DNA of 64,000 nt, taken from the NCBI GenBank assembly GCA_950022655.1, contig OX465579.1:75403193-75467192 (forward strand), written 5' to 3'. Under the pieces are notes generated by a model, which had not been told where the DNA came from, made no database searches, and saw nothing but the letters and a program-made list of their open reading frames with translations. The DNA is from Alentia gelatinosa. Its lineage: Eukaryota; Annelida; Polychaeta; Phyllodocida; Polynoidae. Positions 42,001-54,000 of the stretch are shown piece by piece; positions within the stretch are counted from its first letter, which is position 1, and each line of letters starts with the position of its first letter. The position numbers were made by a program, and so were the translations under genes.

Positions 42001-45000
42001 ACATAGATCGATTCAGTATTGTCCAAACCCTTTAAGCTACTAGTAACAGCAATAGGATTCCTCCTTATAATCACTGCACGAAAAGCACTATTTTGCATAT
42101 ATATACGCCATCGCGTTAATGCACGTATCGGCAGTATCGTGGCTTGTTTATACTTGTATACACCTCTTATACGCGTCTGCGTTTCGGGCGTCTACGAGAC
42201 AGTTTACATATGTAGACGCGCGCGACTTGGCTGTCTTTCACGCCTGGCATATTTAAGATATAACATACTTTGTGCAATATATATACGCCAGGCGTATATA
42301 TGATACCAAAAAAAAAAAAATTGCGACCCGCGGCCTGCCCCGTCCTGTGGGTGTTGGTAGAGGATGCACCAACACTGACCCGCCACCCGCGACCTCCCAA
42401 CCCAACCCCCTACCGCCCCCCCACCACCCCACGCCACCCCCAGCCAGCCTCAGTGAGAAGCCCCCCGCTGCCCGCCGCCCACCGCCCACCGCCCGCCGCT
42501 GGCCGCGTTTATACAGGTTGACTCAGTGGGAAACCCTCCCCCACCCCCCACCACCCGCCCATGCCCGCCGCTGCCCGCCGCGAGGTGTTATGGTATCGGA
42601 TTAGCGGCCGCTCGCCCTGTGTAAAATGATTTCAGTCCTGAGGGCGGGCGGCTGGGCGGGTGGCTGTGAGGGTGGCGGCCGCATTCACACTACATTTGTA
42701 CTTCAAACAAGGCGGGGGCGGAGTCGGAGGAGGACTCTGTCACCCAGAGACACTGGGGGAAGGCGATTATATAGTAAGGCTGACTGTCCACACTTTTAAA
42801 TGGTGTTTTAAAGTCAAATAAAATATCAGAAAAACGGTAAAAAAACAACTAAATACAGGTTTTTTTTATGTGTAATTAATCAATTTATACTCAATCAGGT
42901 TTTATAAAGGTTTTATAAAATAAATTAGTAATATAAGATTGCATTTTTCATATAAAACAGACTTGGATGGTTAATGGCAAATGAAATATGCTACCAGTAG
43001 TGTCCCCAAGTTGCAAAGATTGGAACTATTGGATGGTGGTGTATATACAACGGAATCAGGCATATATATGACGTATATAAGACCGCACCATGGGTGACTC
43101 ATGAGCTATGCTCAGGGGTGGTTATTGCCCCCTCTGGTGTCCCCCCTCTGAACCGCGCCGCACGGGCGCCCCTCCTGCCACCTCATCGCCATTGATGACA
43201 CGGGAAAAGCGGGCAGCCGTCGACCGTAGGGTGATAACGGACATGACGTATCCACGCGAGAAAAGCGTCGATTCTTATATCATAAAGAATTCCGTGTACG
43301 GGCAGGAGCGCGAGCACGGTCTCCCTACGCTTGACAGCTTCGTTCACCGTCTCGTGGCCTCGGGGCCGGGGAGTTACATGTCAAGTATCAACATCTCCAG
43401 GGCCTACAAAAACTTCCGCTGTGACCCGTTGGACTGGCCGCTGTTGTGCTTTGAATGGGAGGAGGGCTTCTACTGCGATACCGAGATGCCTTTCGGAGCT
43501 CGAGCCTCCTATCACATGCAGTGTATCGCCAAGACGATTGTCCAGATCCTCGGGTCCAAAGGAGTGGAAGCTGCGATGTACCTGGACGACTTGATCATTC
43601 TCTCCCCCGGCCTCGAGAAAGCGACAGCCGACTTCAACCTGGCACGCGACCTATTCAACGAGCTGGGCCTCCTCGAGGCCAAGGATAAGGCGCAGGCACC
43701 CAGTCAAGTCGTCACCTGGCTAGGCATCTCCATCGATGCCCCACGAATGACACTCTCCATCCCCGAGGAGAAACTACAGGACGTGAGGGACCACATCAGG
43801 GCTGTCTCCCGCAAGCGGTCCCTCACAAAGCGACAGCTGCAGTCGGTCCTGGGCATGGTCCTCCATGTATCGAAGTGCATCCGGCCGGCACGCCCCTTCG
43901 TAAGCAAGTTGCTGGAGGCACTCTGGGGCATGCAGGGGTGCTACGTCAACGTGTCCTCGGAGATGCGGCAAGACCTATCCTGGTTCCTGCAGTTTGCCGA
44001 GGACTGGAACGGTCATGCTCTCATTCCCCGGGGTCCGCCGACCAAGTGCCTAATTGTCGACGCGTGCCTCACAGGCATCGGAGGCACCGACGGCAGGCTT
44101 TCATACTCCGGACAGGTGTGCCCCCTCGAGGACCCCGTTACTTGCATCGCGGAGCTGGAGGCACTAAATACCATCTTCGCCATGAATACCTTCCTCACGG
44201 ACCGGGACCGCGGGACCCGTGTGGAGGTATTCTGCGACAACATGGGGACCGTCCAGGCACTCACCTCCGGGTGGGCGCGCAACCCAGTCCTTGCCGAGTG
44301 TGGCCGACAGGCCTGGATGGTCCAGGCACAACTACAGGTGGAATTCCTCTACACGCACGTGCCTGGGGTCCTCAACACGGTCGCCGACGCACTCAGCAGG
44401 GCCCACCTGACCACGAGGGAATTTGATAAAGCCGCCATGTTTATTAATTTCCACTCCCTCAGAGAAATCATGCCCTGTACTCATGCCTTATTCGTGCCTG
44501 TCCTTCGTCTGTCCTGCAGATCTGCCACTACGCTCACTCCAGACGAGGGCATCTGCGCGGCAGTCCGAGGCACGTGCCCCCGGAACAGTCGCCAACCAGA
44601 GGTCAGTCGTGTCCACGTACCTCGCGTTCTGCCGTCGGATGGGGAGGGACCCACAGGCTCCTACAGTGAGCTTCATCACGGCGTACCTCGAGTATGTCGC
44701 GGACCACGCCCCCTCACCAGCGACCGTAGCCAACCATCTGTCGCACCTACGGTCGCACCTACGGCTGTCCGGGGGGGGACGTGGCACCGACAGAGGACTT
44801 CCGCATCAAACCGGCACTGGAGGCGATGAAGCGGAACAAGTCCTACACGCCGAATGTCAAACCTCCAGTGCCAATGGACGTCCTCCAGGCAGTCCTAGCG
44901 ACCCTCACGGACACGCCCCTTCACATATCGTTCCGCGCCGGCCTCCTCCTCATCTACTATGCCGCCCTGAGGCAGAGCGAGGTAGCCCCGGGATCGGCGG

Positions 45001-48000
45001 CGGCATACAACCCGGCACGCCACCTTTCACGTGGAGACGTGACGGCCACACCCACTCAAGTGGACGTGAACATCAAGGCTGGGAAAAACCTCCAACACGT
45101 GGGCGAGGTCAAGGCAGTCACGCTGCACGCCTCTCCGGACCCACGGTTCTGCCCGGTGCGTGCTATACAGGCTATGCTGGCGGCCGCCCCTACGGCCCGG
45201 CCCGAGGACCCGTTCCTCATGCACGAGGACAGGTTGCCCATCACCACCCGGGCGTTGGTGAAGGAATGGTCGAGAATACTCCAGGATTTGTGCCACCCCC
45301 CTGGCAGGTATACCCTCCACAGCCTGAGGAAGGCAGCCGCCACTCAGGCGTTCCAGGCGGGTGTGCCTGAGCTTTCAATCCAACAATACGGTGGTTGGAA
45401 ATCAAATGCACACGGTACATATGACCAGATGTCACGGATCATCGTCAAATGGACTGGGACAGGGGTAAAAAATAAAGTTAGGAGTATGGTGAAAACCTTT
45501 TGTATGTGAATAGTACAGTGGATGGGGAATATGTTGGATGTATGAGGGTAGGTTAAATACCTATAATAAACATACACTAAAGAGTCAAATATTGGTAGTA
45601 CATTTACTATGTGGAAACGATTGACTCCCTCTTTCTGTACACTGCTTAAATAATACTGATAGATACAATTTTGAGGGCTAATTGTCCAATATATCTTTAA
45701 GCTCCATGACTAGTTTGAGTAGGTATTCTTTCTTTTTGTTTTAAACCTTGCTAAGGGTAATATCAGCTAGGGGGTCAATCGTTTCCACAGGGAGTCAATC
45801 GTTTCCACATTCTAAGGTATGGGGTCATGATTATGCACAGAAAAGGAGTACAAGAAAGCTGGTACCATGTGAAGTTACCTTGATATTAGGGGGTATTTAT
45901 ATGAAATGGGCAATAGTTAAATATAACATACATGTTAGCTATCACTGTAGGGTGGGAGTCAATCGTTTCCACACAAAAACTACACAAACTAAGTGAATAG
46001 GCTCCCAATACTATCATAATATAGTTAGATATAATCTTTTTTCATATATACATAGGCACATGTCAAGGCTTACCAGGATATATTTTATTCCTGTCTGTGC
46101 TATATGTAAATATTTGGAGGGCTCCTTCTTTAGGGAGTCAATCGTTTCCACACTAAAACTACACATGAACATTTTGCTATGCAAAGAGTACACTAGCTTG
46201 CCCATAAATGCTTAAATGGTCCCAAAAAATTCCTTAGCCTACGGGGTCTCAATTAAGAACGATAATTGTCAATATTATTATCTTTTCCCACTAATGCTGA
46301 CAATTGCAGGAATGGTATTAGTATTTTATTATGAAAAAACCCTCCTTTTGGGTAGTTTGGGCCTCCTAGCGCTGTTATTTATGATCCCACATAGGCAAAA
46401 CTATGGTTCCCCTTCAAGATCTTAGCAGGCCCGACCAGAATACACAATAAAATCCTAGGTATCTATTAAATTTAACTTTTTATTGATTGGAGAAGCAATA
46501 ATGGTCATTTGATGACGATCCATGACATCTGGCCATTTTGTGGTGGTCGCCGCCTGTCTAGCAGGTTGGATGACCCCAATCCGGAATGCTAGTTCCAGGC
46601 AGGATCCCACCCTACGCACTCAACGTAGGTTGGTTCGGTTTTCGGTTAGTTTGCACAGACCTAATCACACATAACACAACAACGTCTTTTAATAAACAAG
46701 GATGTTTATTAATCACTACTTCCTGGAAAGATCTGGAAGATCTTTCCTACAAGTACAGTACCCTAGCACATGGGTGCTAGGTAGCGCTGGAGAGGCTAAT
46801 CTGGAAGACTCGCCTAACCACCAGGAAGGTTACAAGAACCCGCCTTCAAAGTGAGGGCCCAAGGGTCTGTTCCGTTGAAGAGACGCGGGAGGACAGCCTG
46901 TCGACCTACTGTGAATGCTGAGTATATATACCAAGCGTTACGTAATCCCGGTCTCCGCCGCGCCACTCTCGTGTGCGGCGTTGTCCGGAATCACTACACA
47001 GTAAGGATCGGCACGTCGCGCCACCTTCCGTAAAACAAACGAACACTGCTGGATTCCCACCCCACAACATTACCCCTCCCAGTTTTTACTAAGGGGGGAA
47101 CCAAGGCAGCCATTTTGCTGCTAGGGGACAACCCAATTAAAAATTACAACGTAAATCCAGCAGTTCTTGGTCTACTCTCTAGCTTCCTGGTGTTCACAAG
47201 AATTCACTGATACCAATGTATAAGTGAAAAAGGTGGAATTGTAAGACGACATTTAGGAAAGAAGAAACGACATTCGAAGAATGAAGGACTAGCCTCGCTA
47301 GCACCTTGAATAAATTTGATATTCACCCATCTTGAGCCGGGGAGCGTACTTCTTGAGCATTGGGCAGGGAAGACTCGACAGTCGCGGACCTACAGGTGGT
47401 CAGCCCGGCCTGTCGAGCACTCTGCCTCCAGCTGTTCCGGATCTGGTTGAAGTCCATTGTTGGCTCCCGGCGAGTGAAGTGTTGTTCTCTTTCTCATATT
47501 GGAGTATCGAGCCCAGCTGGCCCACCAGCGTAGCAGACCTACTACATTCAGCCCGATACCGGCGGGTGCTGGGCTTCCCACTGTTCTTCAGTTTGGAAGA
47601 CATCCATATGTAGAAGAAGGGTCAGCCTCGCTGGACACCTTCTGTGTTGAAAAGTTTCCGAATACGGAAATAACGGCCAAAAAGGCAAAACAATTCTCCA
47701 TCCACCTGGTAAGAGTGTGTGGTATCAGTGTTCTTTTATTTGGCTCCAGCTATACTGGCATATTTTCCTTCGGCTCAAATCGAGTACCAATTAAGGCCCC
47801 AATTTTAAGCCGGATTCAGAACTTATGATCATCGACCCAAGGTAGAAGTAGTCGGCGTAATCCAACAGAACAGGGATTACGTCTACTATCTCATTATCGA
47901 GTCGACAAACTCAGTTCCGACACAGACCTGGTAAGTTAGTTCCATACCCGAAAGGCATAGTCTTTCTTACCCGGTACCAGGGACTAGTGTGGACAGGATC

Positions 48001-51000
48001 CACACCACAGGCCGGAGGTTTTCGTGATGGGGGCCTATTACGGGCCTGACCATCGAGAGAACCTTCAGCCGTCTGAAACCAGGTTTTTTTTGGGTTTTTT
48101 TTAAATTTTTATTTGCAGACAATTCACCCTGTTGGGCGGTTTAACATTGTTGCTTGCCTTCATATGGCTAAGCCATCTTCAAGCTCATCTACAGTTTTAC
48201 TAAGTTATAACAGGAGATGTATAAACATTGTCATAAGTGGTTGATATGATGTTGATGGGATGTGACGGCATGGTTCTAATGAGTATTATGCTATGCGCAT
48301 AGATGATGATCTTACATAGTTTATGCCACATATAGTTTCATTGCCTTTTTAAAGGCTACCTTGCCGTCTATGTTTTTAATGTCAACAGGGAGTCCATTCC
48401 AGAGGGTCTGACCTCTATATGCTGGAGCTTTCTTGTAAAATTTGCTGCCCGGCCTACGGCGCTTAATGGTCATTTGAGATTCCGAACGCAGATTCCTGCC
48501 GTCCACTTCTTCTGTATTATTATGTAATGATCGATTGTATTCACGTCGCATGTAGCCTGCTAATAGCTCTTTCCTGCGCGCATGTAGCTTAGCCACCCCA
48601 GCGAGACGGTGGAGCTCATCGACAGCGTGCACCATGGCAAAATCCCGAAAGCTAATCTGCAGGGCCCGATTCTGAAGCAGCTGAAGTTTATTCAACCAAC
48701 ACTGATTGGCCCCACCTGTGAATATGGCGCTGTAATCCAGTGTCGGCAGAATAGCGTGCTTGTAGAACTTTATCGCAACCTGGCGTGACATCAAGTGTCT
48801 ATGCTTGTTGAAAGTGAACAGTTTCTGGTTCATTTTCTTTATCAAACCTATGGCGTGTTTCTCAAAATTTAGTGCTGAGTCAATATCCACTCCTAAATAT
48901 GGGTAACTATGGACTCTGCTCAACTCAGTCATGTTCACAAATACGCTGACGTTACCAAGTCTTTTTGTTTTAACAGGAGGCCCCAACCAACAAATTTTAG
49001 TCTTTTTCTGATTTACTGTTAAGACATTTGTTTCAGCCCATGTCATAAAATTATCCATATTATGCTGTAGGATCTCCTGTACAGCACTGGGGTTCTTTCC
49101 AGATGCGTAAAAAACAAGGTTGTCCGCATACAGTGCAAATTTCACTCTATCAAAAAGTTCACAGAGGTCATTGATGTAGTAAATGAACAACAGGGGTCCG
49201 AGCACGGACCCCTGTGGTAATCCATACTCGATGGCACTATAGTTAGACACTTTATCTCCGAACCGGATTCTTTGTTTTCTTCCTCTAAAGTAGGAGCTAA
49301 GCCATAAGAAGTAATTTTCGGGAATACCCAGCTTCAAGATTTTTTCCAACAGGCGACCATGATGCACGCTGTCGAAGGCCTTGCGGAAGTCTATGTAAAT
49401 GGCGCTGACAACTTCTTTTTCATCGCGTGCCAGATACATGTTGTTCACTACCTGATAAATCGCGTTGATCGTGCCCCTCTCTTTTCTATAGCCGAATTGT
49501 TGATTGGACAGCAGATGGTTTTGCTCAAGTACAATACTAAGGTAGCTGTGCATGATTTGTTCAGCTAGTTTGACTGGTGTTGGCAATATTGAAATTGGGC
49601 GCCAGTTGTTGGGATCGTGCTTACTGCCCGCCTTTGGGAGGGGTGTGATTGTAGCTACTTTCCACTCGTCTGGAAAAATGCCTGCATCGAAGGAGCGCTG
49701 GTATAGGTACTCAAACTCCTCAAGGGCAATCATCATATAATCTTTAAGAACGGAACACCTTACATGGTCAAGACCAGAAGACTTATTGATATTTATATCA
49801 TTGATGAGTTTGAATAGTTTGTCCTTACCAACCTCTATCCAGTTTGGGGTCAGGTCATCATGTGTGATGATATTATGTAAATCTTCAACATGTTTCACGT
49901 CGTCAGTTATATCATTGGCCAGTTTTTTTCCTATTCCTGAGAAGAAATCGTTGAGAAAATCGGATGCTGACTCAGGCGCAATTTTCTCCTTTGTCACCGG
50001 GTCTATGAACAAAGGGGGAGTGTTGGTCGAGCGCGGGTTAACGACCTGATTTAACTCGTGCCAGAACTTCTTGGGGTTATCTATGTTTTCATCTAATCTA
50101 TCATTAATACAGTCTGATTTGGACTGCCTAATTGATGCTCTCACCTGTTTTTTTAGTTTCATCGCTCGTTCTAGATTGTTGGGGTTTCTGTAAGTGTTGA
50201 ATAGGCGCAATTCATGATCTCTCTCATAGATTAACGTTCTAATTTTGTCCGTCATCCAAATATTATTACGATCTTTCATGCTCCAGCTCTTTATAGGACA
50301 ATAGTAGTCGAGGTAGTCAGTTAGTTGTTGTTTTAGGAATGACCACAGTTCGTTTGGGTTATCCATTTGCCAAAATTCATTCCAGTCTACGTTCAGTAGC
50401 CAGTCTGAGAGATTTGTTTGTGTGTGGTTTTTGTATGTTCTTCCAGTAACTTCAATCTTACTTACAATTTCTTTTGGTTTATATCTAGTAACGAATATAG
50501 GAAGGTGGTCACTGACAAGATAATTCAGGACGCCCTATTGGTCTACAACTTGAGATGATGTTAAAATGTTGTTGATACAGGTGACGCCCGTCTTAAAAGG
50601 TCGGGTGCACTGGTTAACCAATCGCTTCAGTGACAGTTCACGGCAAAAGTCAGCAATCCTTTCTTTGTCTGCCCCTTTGTGTTTTAAGAAATCTACGTTT
50701 AGGTCTCCAATAAGCCAGAACTCATGCTGTTTGTACCTGCCATCCTTCAACAGGTTGTTTAGGAACAGTAGTGCTTCGGACACTTTGCCTTTATGAGTAA
50801 AGTACAAAGTTGTAATAATCATCGGTTTCATATGTTCTTTTCTAATTTCCACGCTATACTCATCAAGGACGGTGGTGCATTCCGCTATGTAATTTTTAAC
50901 ATAGCATGCGACACCGCCCCCGATACGATCTTCTCTGTCTAACCTAAATAAGGTCCTACCCTCCCAACTCTGCATTTGATCAGAGTATCTGTTATCAAAC

Positions 51001-54000
51001 CATGTCTAGCTGAAGGTGGCCAAATCCGCACGCGTCTAAATACTTCATGAAGTTCATCAAGCTTATCATACATGCTTTGGGAGTTTAAGTGCGTTATACA
51101 TATTCCCTTTAAGTTCTTAAAATAATCTAGACTCACTGTCATATCGGATGAACAAGTTGATGAGATTATGAACAGGTATGAAGTAATATAAAGTACAAAC
51201 AATACTCAGAGATGCGAATGTTGCAAAAGAGAGTAGAAAGCAGCGCTAGTCAATTGCAGACCACGCAATATGGTCTGCAATCAAGAGCTGCTGTAATATG
51301 AATGGATTAAATTAATTTTGAATGATTCTATACATTAAATTAAGGGCAAAAGCGTACAACAGCGGTCCATACTTTTGCATATAATAATCAGATAAACAGA
51401 TAAACAGGGCGAGTAAGAAGAAAAAGGTTTTAGGTTTTTCCAGTGTTGTGTCTAGACATGTCGTATGTTATAGTAGGGTTGTGCCTTGGGGAAGTCATTT
51501 TACTGACTTTCCTCAGCCCCAACCCGGGATCGCTTATCATAGGTCGCTCCTAACTTTCCCTCTACCCCTCCCAGCGATCCTTGCGGTTCGCTGAGAAAGT
51601 GCAGAATTCTGGTTAGGAGGCCACATTCTGGAAGTAGCTAGGTTGGAAAAACAAATTTTCCTCCCCGGGACTTCCCATACCCGTCTGACTTCGGATCCAG
51701 GAGAGTTGTTGGCTCTGCTGGTTCCGAGTTTAGACGGCGTCTTCCCGGCCTGCTAGGTACCAATCGAGTCGGTCGTTGTCAACCCTTAGATATCCTCGTC
51801 AGAGGATATCTTGAGGTCGAGAATTTCCGACTGACTGGGTGTGCTAGCCGTCGGTGGAACGGACGTTGCCGGGGCGGTCCTCTCTGGTCGCAGTGGACTG
51901 AGTGCAGACGTAGGCTGAAACTGAGACATCAACTGCTGCAAAGAGGTCGGTCCGGTATCTAAAAAGATTCCGGACTCCAACGGGATGATGTTGGCATTCA
52001 CCCCCAGTGCCCAACACTGTTCCTCGGGTTGATCCATCGGCTTAGCCTGGGAGGGCTTCGCTGATTTCTCAGCCCGTGTCACGGCTGGAGGCATCCTCGG
52101 CTGTAGGATTTCAGTCTGATCCTGTTCGGTCTGACCTTGTCCTGACAGCAGAGTATCTACACTAATATCCATAGGCTGGGTCTTACTGGATGTAGTGTCC
52201 TGGTGGGAAGTTTCTTCCATGGATGACCATCCCAGCATGCCGGCGAGTTGCCGACGTGTCGGGTCTGATTCTTCCGTGGTGAACTGAAGAAATCTTCCCC
52301 GGCTCCTCTGTCGGGCCAACCACGCTTCCTCAAGGGCTTGCGGGTCGTCACCGATGTCATAGAGCGACATACCCAAGTGCCGAAGACAATGTTCATCTTG
52401 GCGATGGGTCTGGGCTTCCGCCCGGGCAAACCTCGATTGGGCCATGGTTTTCGCAATACGCACGTCCTCTAAGTCCAACGCGTATTGTTTAGCCAGGCCC
52501 TTCGTGGCTTCCTTCACCTCGAACCGAGCTAGGTTAACTAGCTCCTGAACGAAGCTCTCATGGATAGACTGAGCGCCCCTTCGGATGCGGCCTTCCAACG
52601 TGCCACCTATGTGCGACTCTAGTTGATCCGCCCGTTGGACGTATTCAACCGATATTACACAGGGAGAGGTGGTCACCTTCGACGCAATGGGTGGTTGTGT
52701 CGTTGGTTTCTTCTTTACCTCAACAACCGGGTTGGCTGGTGGAGGGAGTGCCGGAAAGGCCTCCTCATCCACAACTTTCCCGGGTGCTTGGGTAGCACCT
52801 CTGTTGAGGGGGGAACTCCCGGGAGACTTGAGCTAGGACGAGTCCCAGCTGGTTTTTCCACGGGTCCGCTGGCTTTAGAGGCCGTTGGAACGTTCCCTTC
52901 ACTCTTGTCTGAGAGGAGTTTTAATCCCTCAGTCAATCTTGGCGCAGCCTGGTAAGCAGCTTCCACCAGGTCAGCGATGGTGTGCTTACTAGGAGCCAAA
53001 TTCTTCTTCGGCTTCCGACTGGATCGCTCAGAAGTGTCATCCTCACTGGACGAGGACGATGACAACTTCTTGACCCGTCGTTTAACCTTCGAGGAACTCC
53101 GAGACGGTTCCCGGCTATGGGACCGTTTCTACCTCAACTCCTTTGACATCTGTCGATGTTTTGAAGCGGATAGCATCAGACTCCCGAACCAGCTAGGATT
53201 CTTCTTCCATCCGATCTTAAACAATCGACCGTCTGTCACACAAGTTTCGGTCTCCGGCTTGCCTTTCTGAGCATCGGAACCTAAGTCAATGAATATCTGC
53301 CACAGATTCATGACCCGTTCCCAAGCAGCAGCACCAGCAGTCTGCAGTCGCATAGGTCGGTGACAATTTCTTGTCCCTTCCATGGCAACTCAAAAAGACA
53401 CAATGATCGCCGTTACCAAACTTGTGCCATGCGTACGCGATCCGGTCTTTGACCTGATCCTCGTACTTCAGTCGACTGACTCGGGACACCCCTTTCACCC
53501 TGTCGATGTACCAGGTGTTGGGAGAACCCTCGTCAACCAACCATTCCTCGTCGTCTGAAGTTCCATCTAAACCGACACCATCTGGGATGTAATGCCGGTT
53601 TCCATGACGGAGATCTTCTAGGCAAGTATAAGTCTTGCCCAGCAAAGAGGCCGGTAGCTGGCGAGCCACCGTTCTCTTCCCAGCCCGCTTTACACCAAGC
53701 TGGAAATCACCGTCATCATTGTCCAGGTTAGATTTGGCCAGGGGTTTAGCCCTGTCTATCTCCGTTCCCCAACACTTGACATCTTCGCCACCCATGGCAC
53801 CTGTTGAGGTGCTCGGTGTAGCGTCAGCCGTACTCGGTCCTGCTTGCGCCACGGGTTTGTCCGAGCCTTTCGACCCAGCCCCCTTCGACTCCTCGTGCTT
53901 CCTGGGTTTAGGTTTCCCTTTACCCGAGTCACACGATTCTAGCCGACCTTCCTTCTTAGCCAACTCCGCCTCAGCCCGTTTCCGGGCTGCACGACGGAGT

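Larger units (their letters stand above)
1..42070 (-). repeat. Tandem array of about 1.1-kb mini-exon units (37 complete + 1 truncated)
   Basis: Units begin at 1, 1136, 2234, 3372, 4509, 5608, 6743, 7881, 9019, 10118, 11256, 12355, 13490, 14588, 15687, 16786, 17923, 19021, 20119, 21218, 22355, 23492, 24630, 25671, 26810, 27908, 29045, 30143, 31242, 32341, 33478, 34576, 35713, 36811, 37949, 39048, 40175 and 41272 (the last is cut at 42070). Each starts near TGCACTAGAGATCAAATG. Lengths fall in two classes: about 1135-1139 bp (L, 18 units) and about 1098-1099 bp (S, 19 units). Unit 23 (1041 bp) and unit 36 (1127 bp) carry small deletions. Identity between units is very high by eye. The short open frames of 60-113 codons that recur at a fixed place in each unit on both strands are by-products of the repeat, not separate genes. 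The meaningful content is five minus-strand mini-exons per unit. Confidence 0.97.
48083..51430 (-). mobile_element. Non-LTR retrotransposon (LINE, APE-type, CR1/Jockey-like), 5'-truncated
   Basis: It encodes an AP-endonuclease-like domain followed by RT on the minus strand and ends at the low-coordinate side in A-rich sequence (T-runs on the plus strand at about 48084-48106). There is no ORF1, so it is probably 5'-truncated, the usual result of target-primed reverse transcription. It lies within the 3' part of the Gypsy element and is therefore younger than it. Confidence 0.85.

Noticed and set aside
1..42070. A CRISPR-like array or simple satellite
   Set aside because: The unit is far too long for CRISPR, has no spacers, and the repeat contains phased exon-like blocks with conserved splice sites, which a plain satellite would not.
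42167..42604. Overlapping frames of 77-110 codons in the GC-rich block
   Set aside because: Low-complexity Pro/Gly/Arg on both strands, produced by C- and G-runs; no motifs.
43331..44426. Alternative frames overlapping the DIRS RT (up to 183 codons)
   Set aside because: They are shadows of the RT-RNase H frame in GC-rich sequence. Only the main frame has family motifs.
44423..45370. 315-codon frame read to its end as a single protein
   Set aside because: Only its first part (to about 44770) is recombinase-like. After the G-run it is an out-of-frame reading of the catalytic domain.
46216..46425. A 69-codon frame with hydrophobic stretches after the DIRS recombinase
   Set aside because: It looks like a possible membrane peptide, but is short, isolated in decayed repeat sequence and has no supporting motif.
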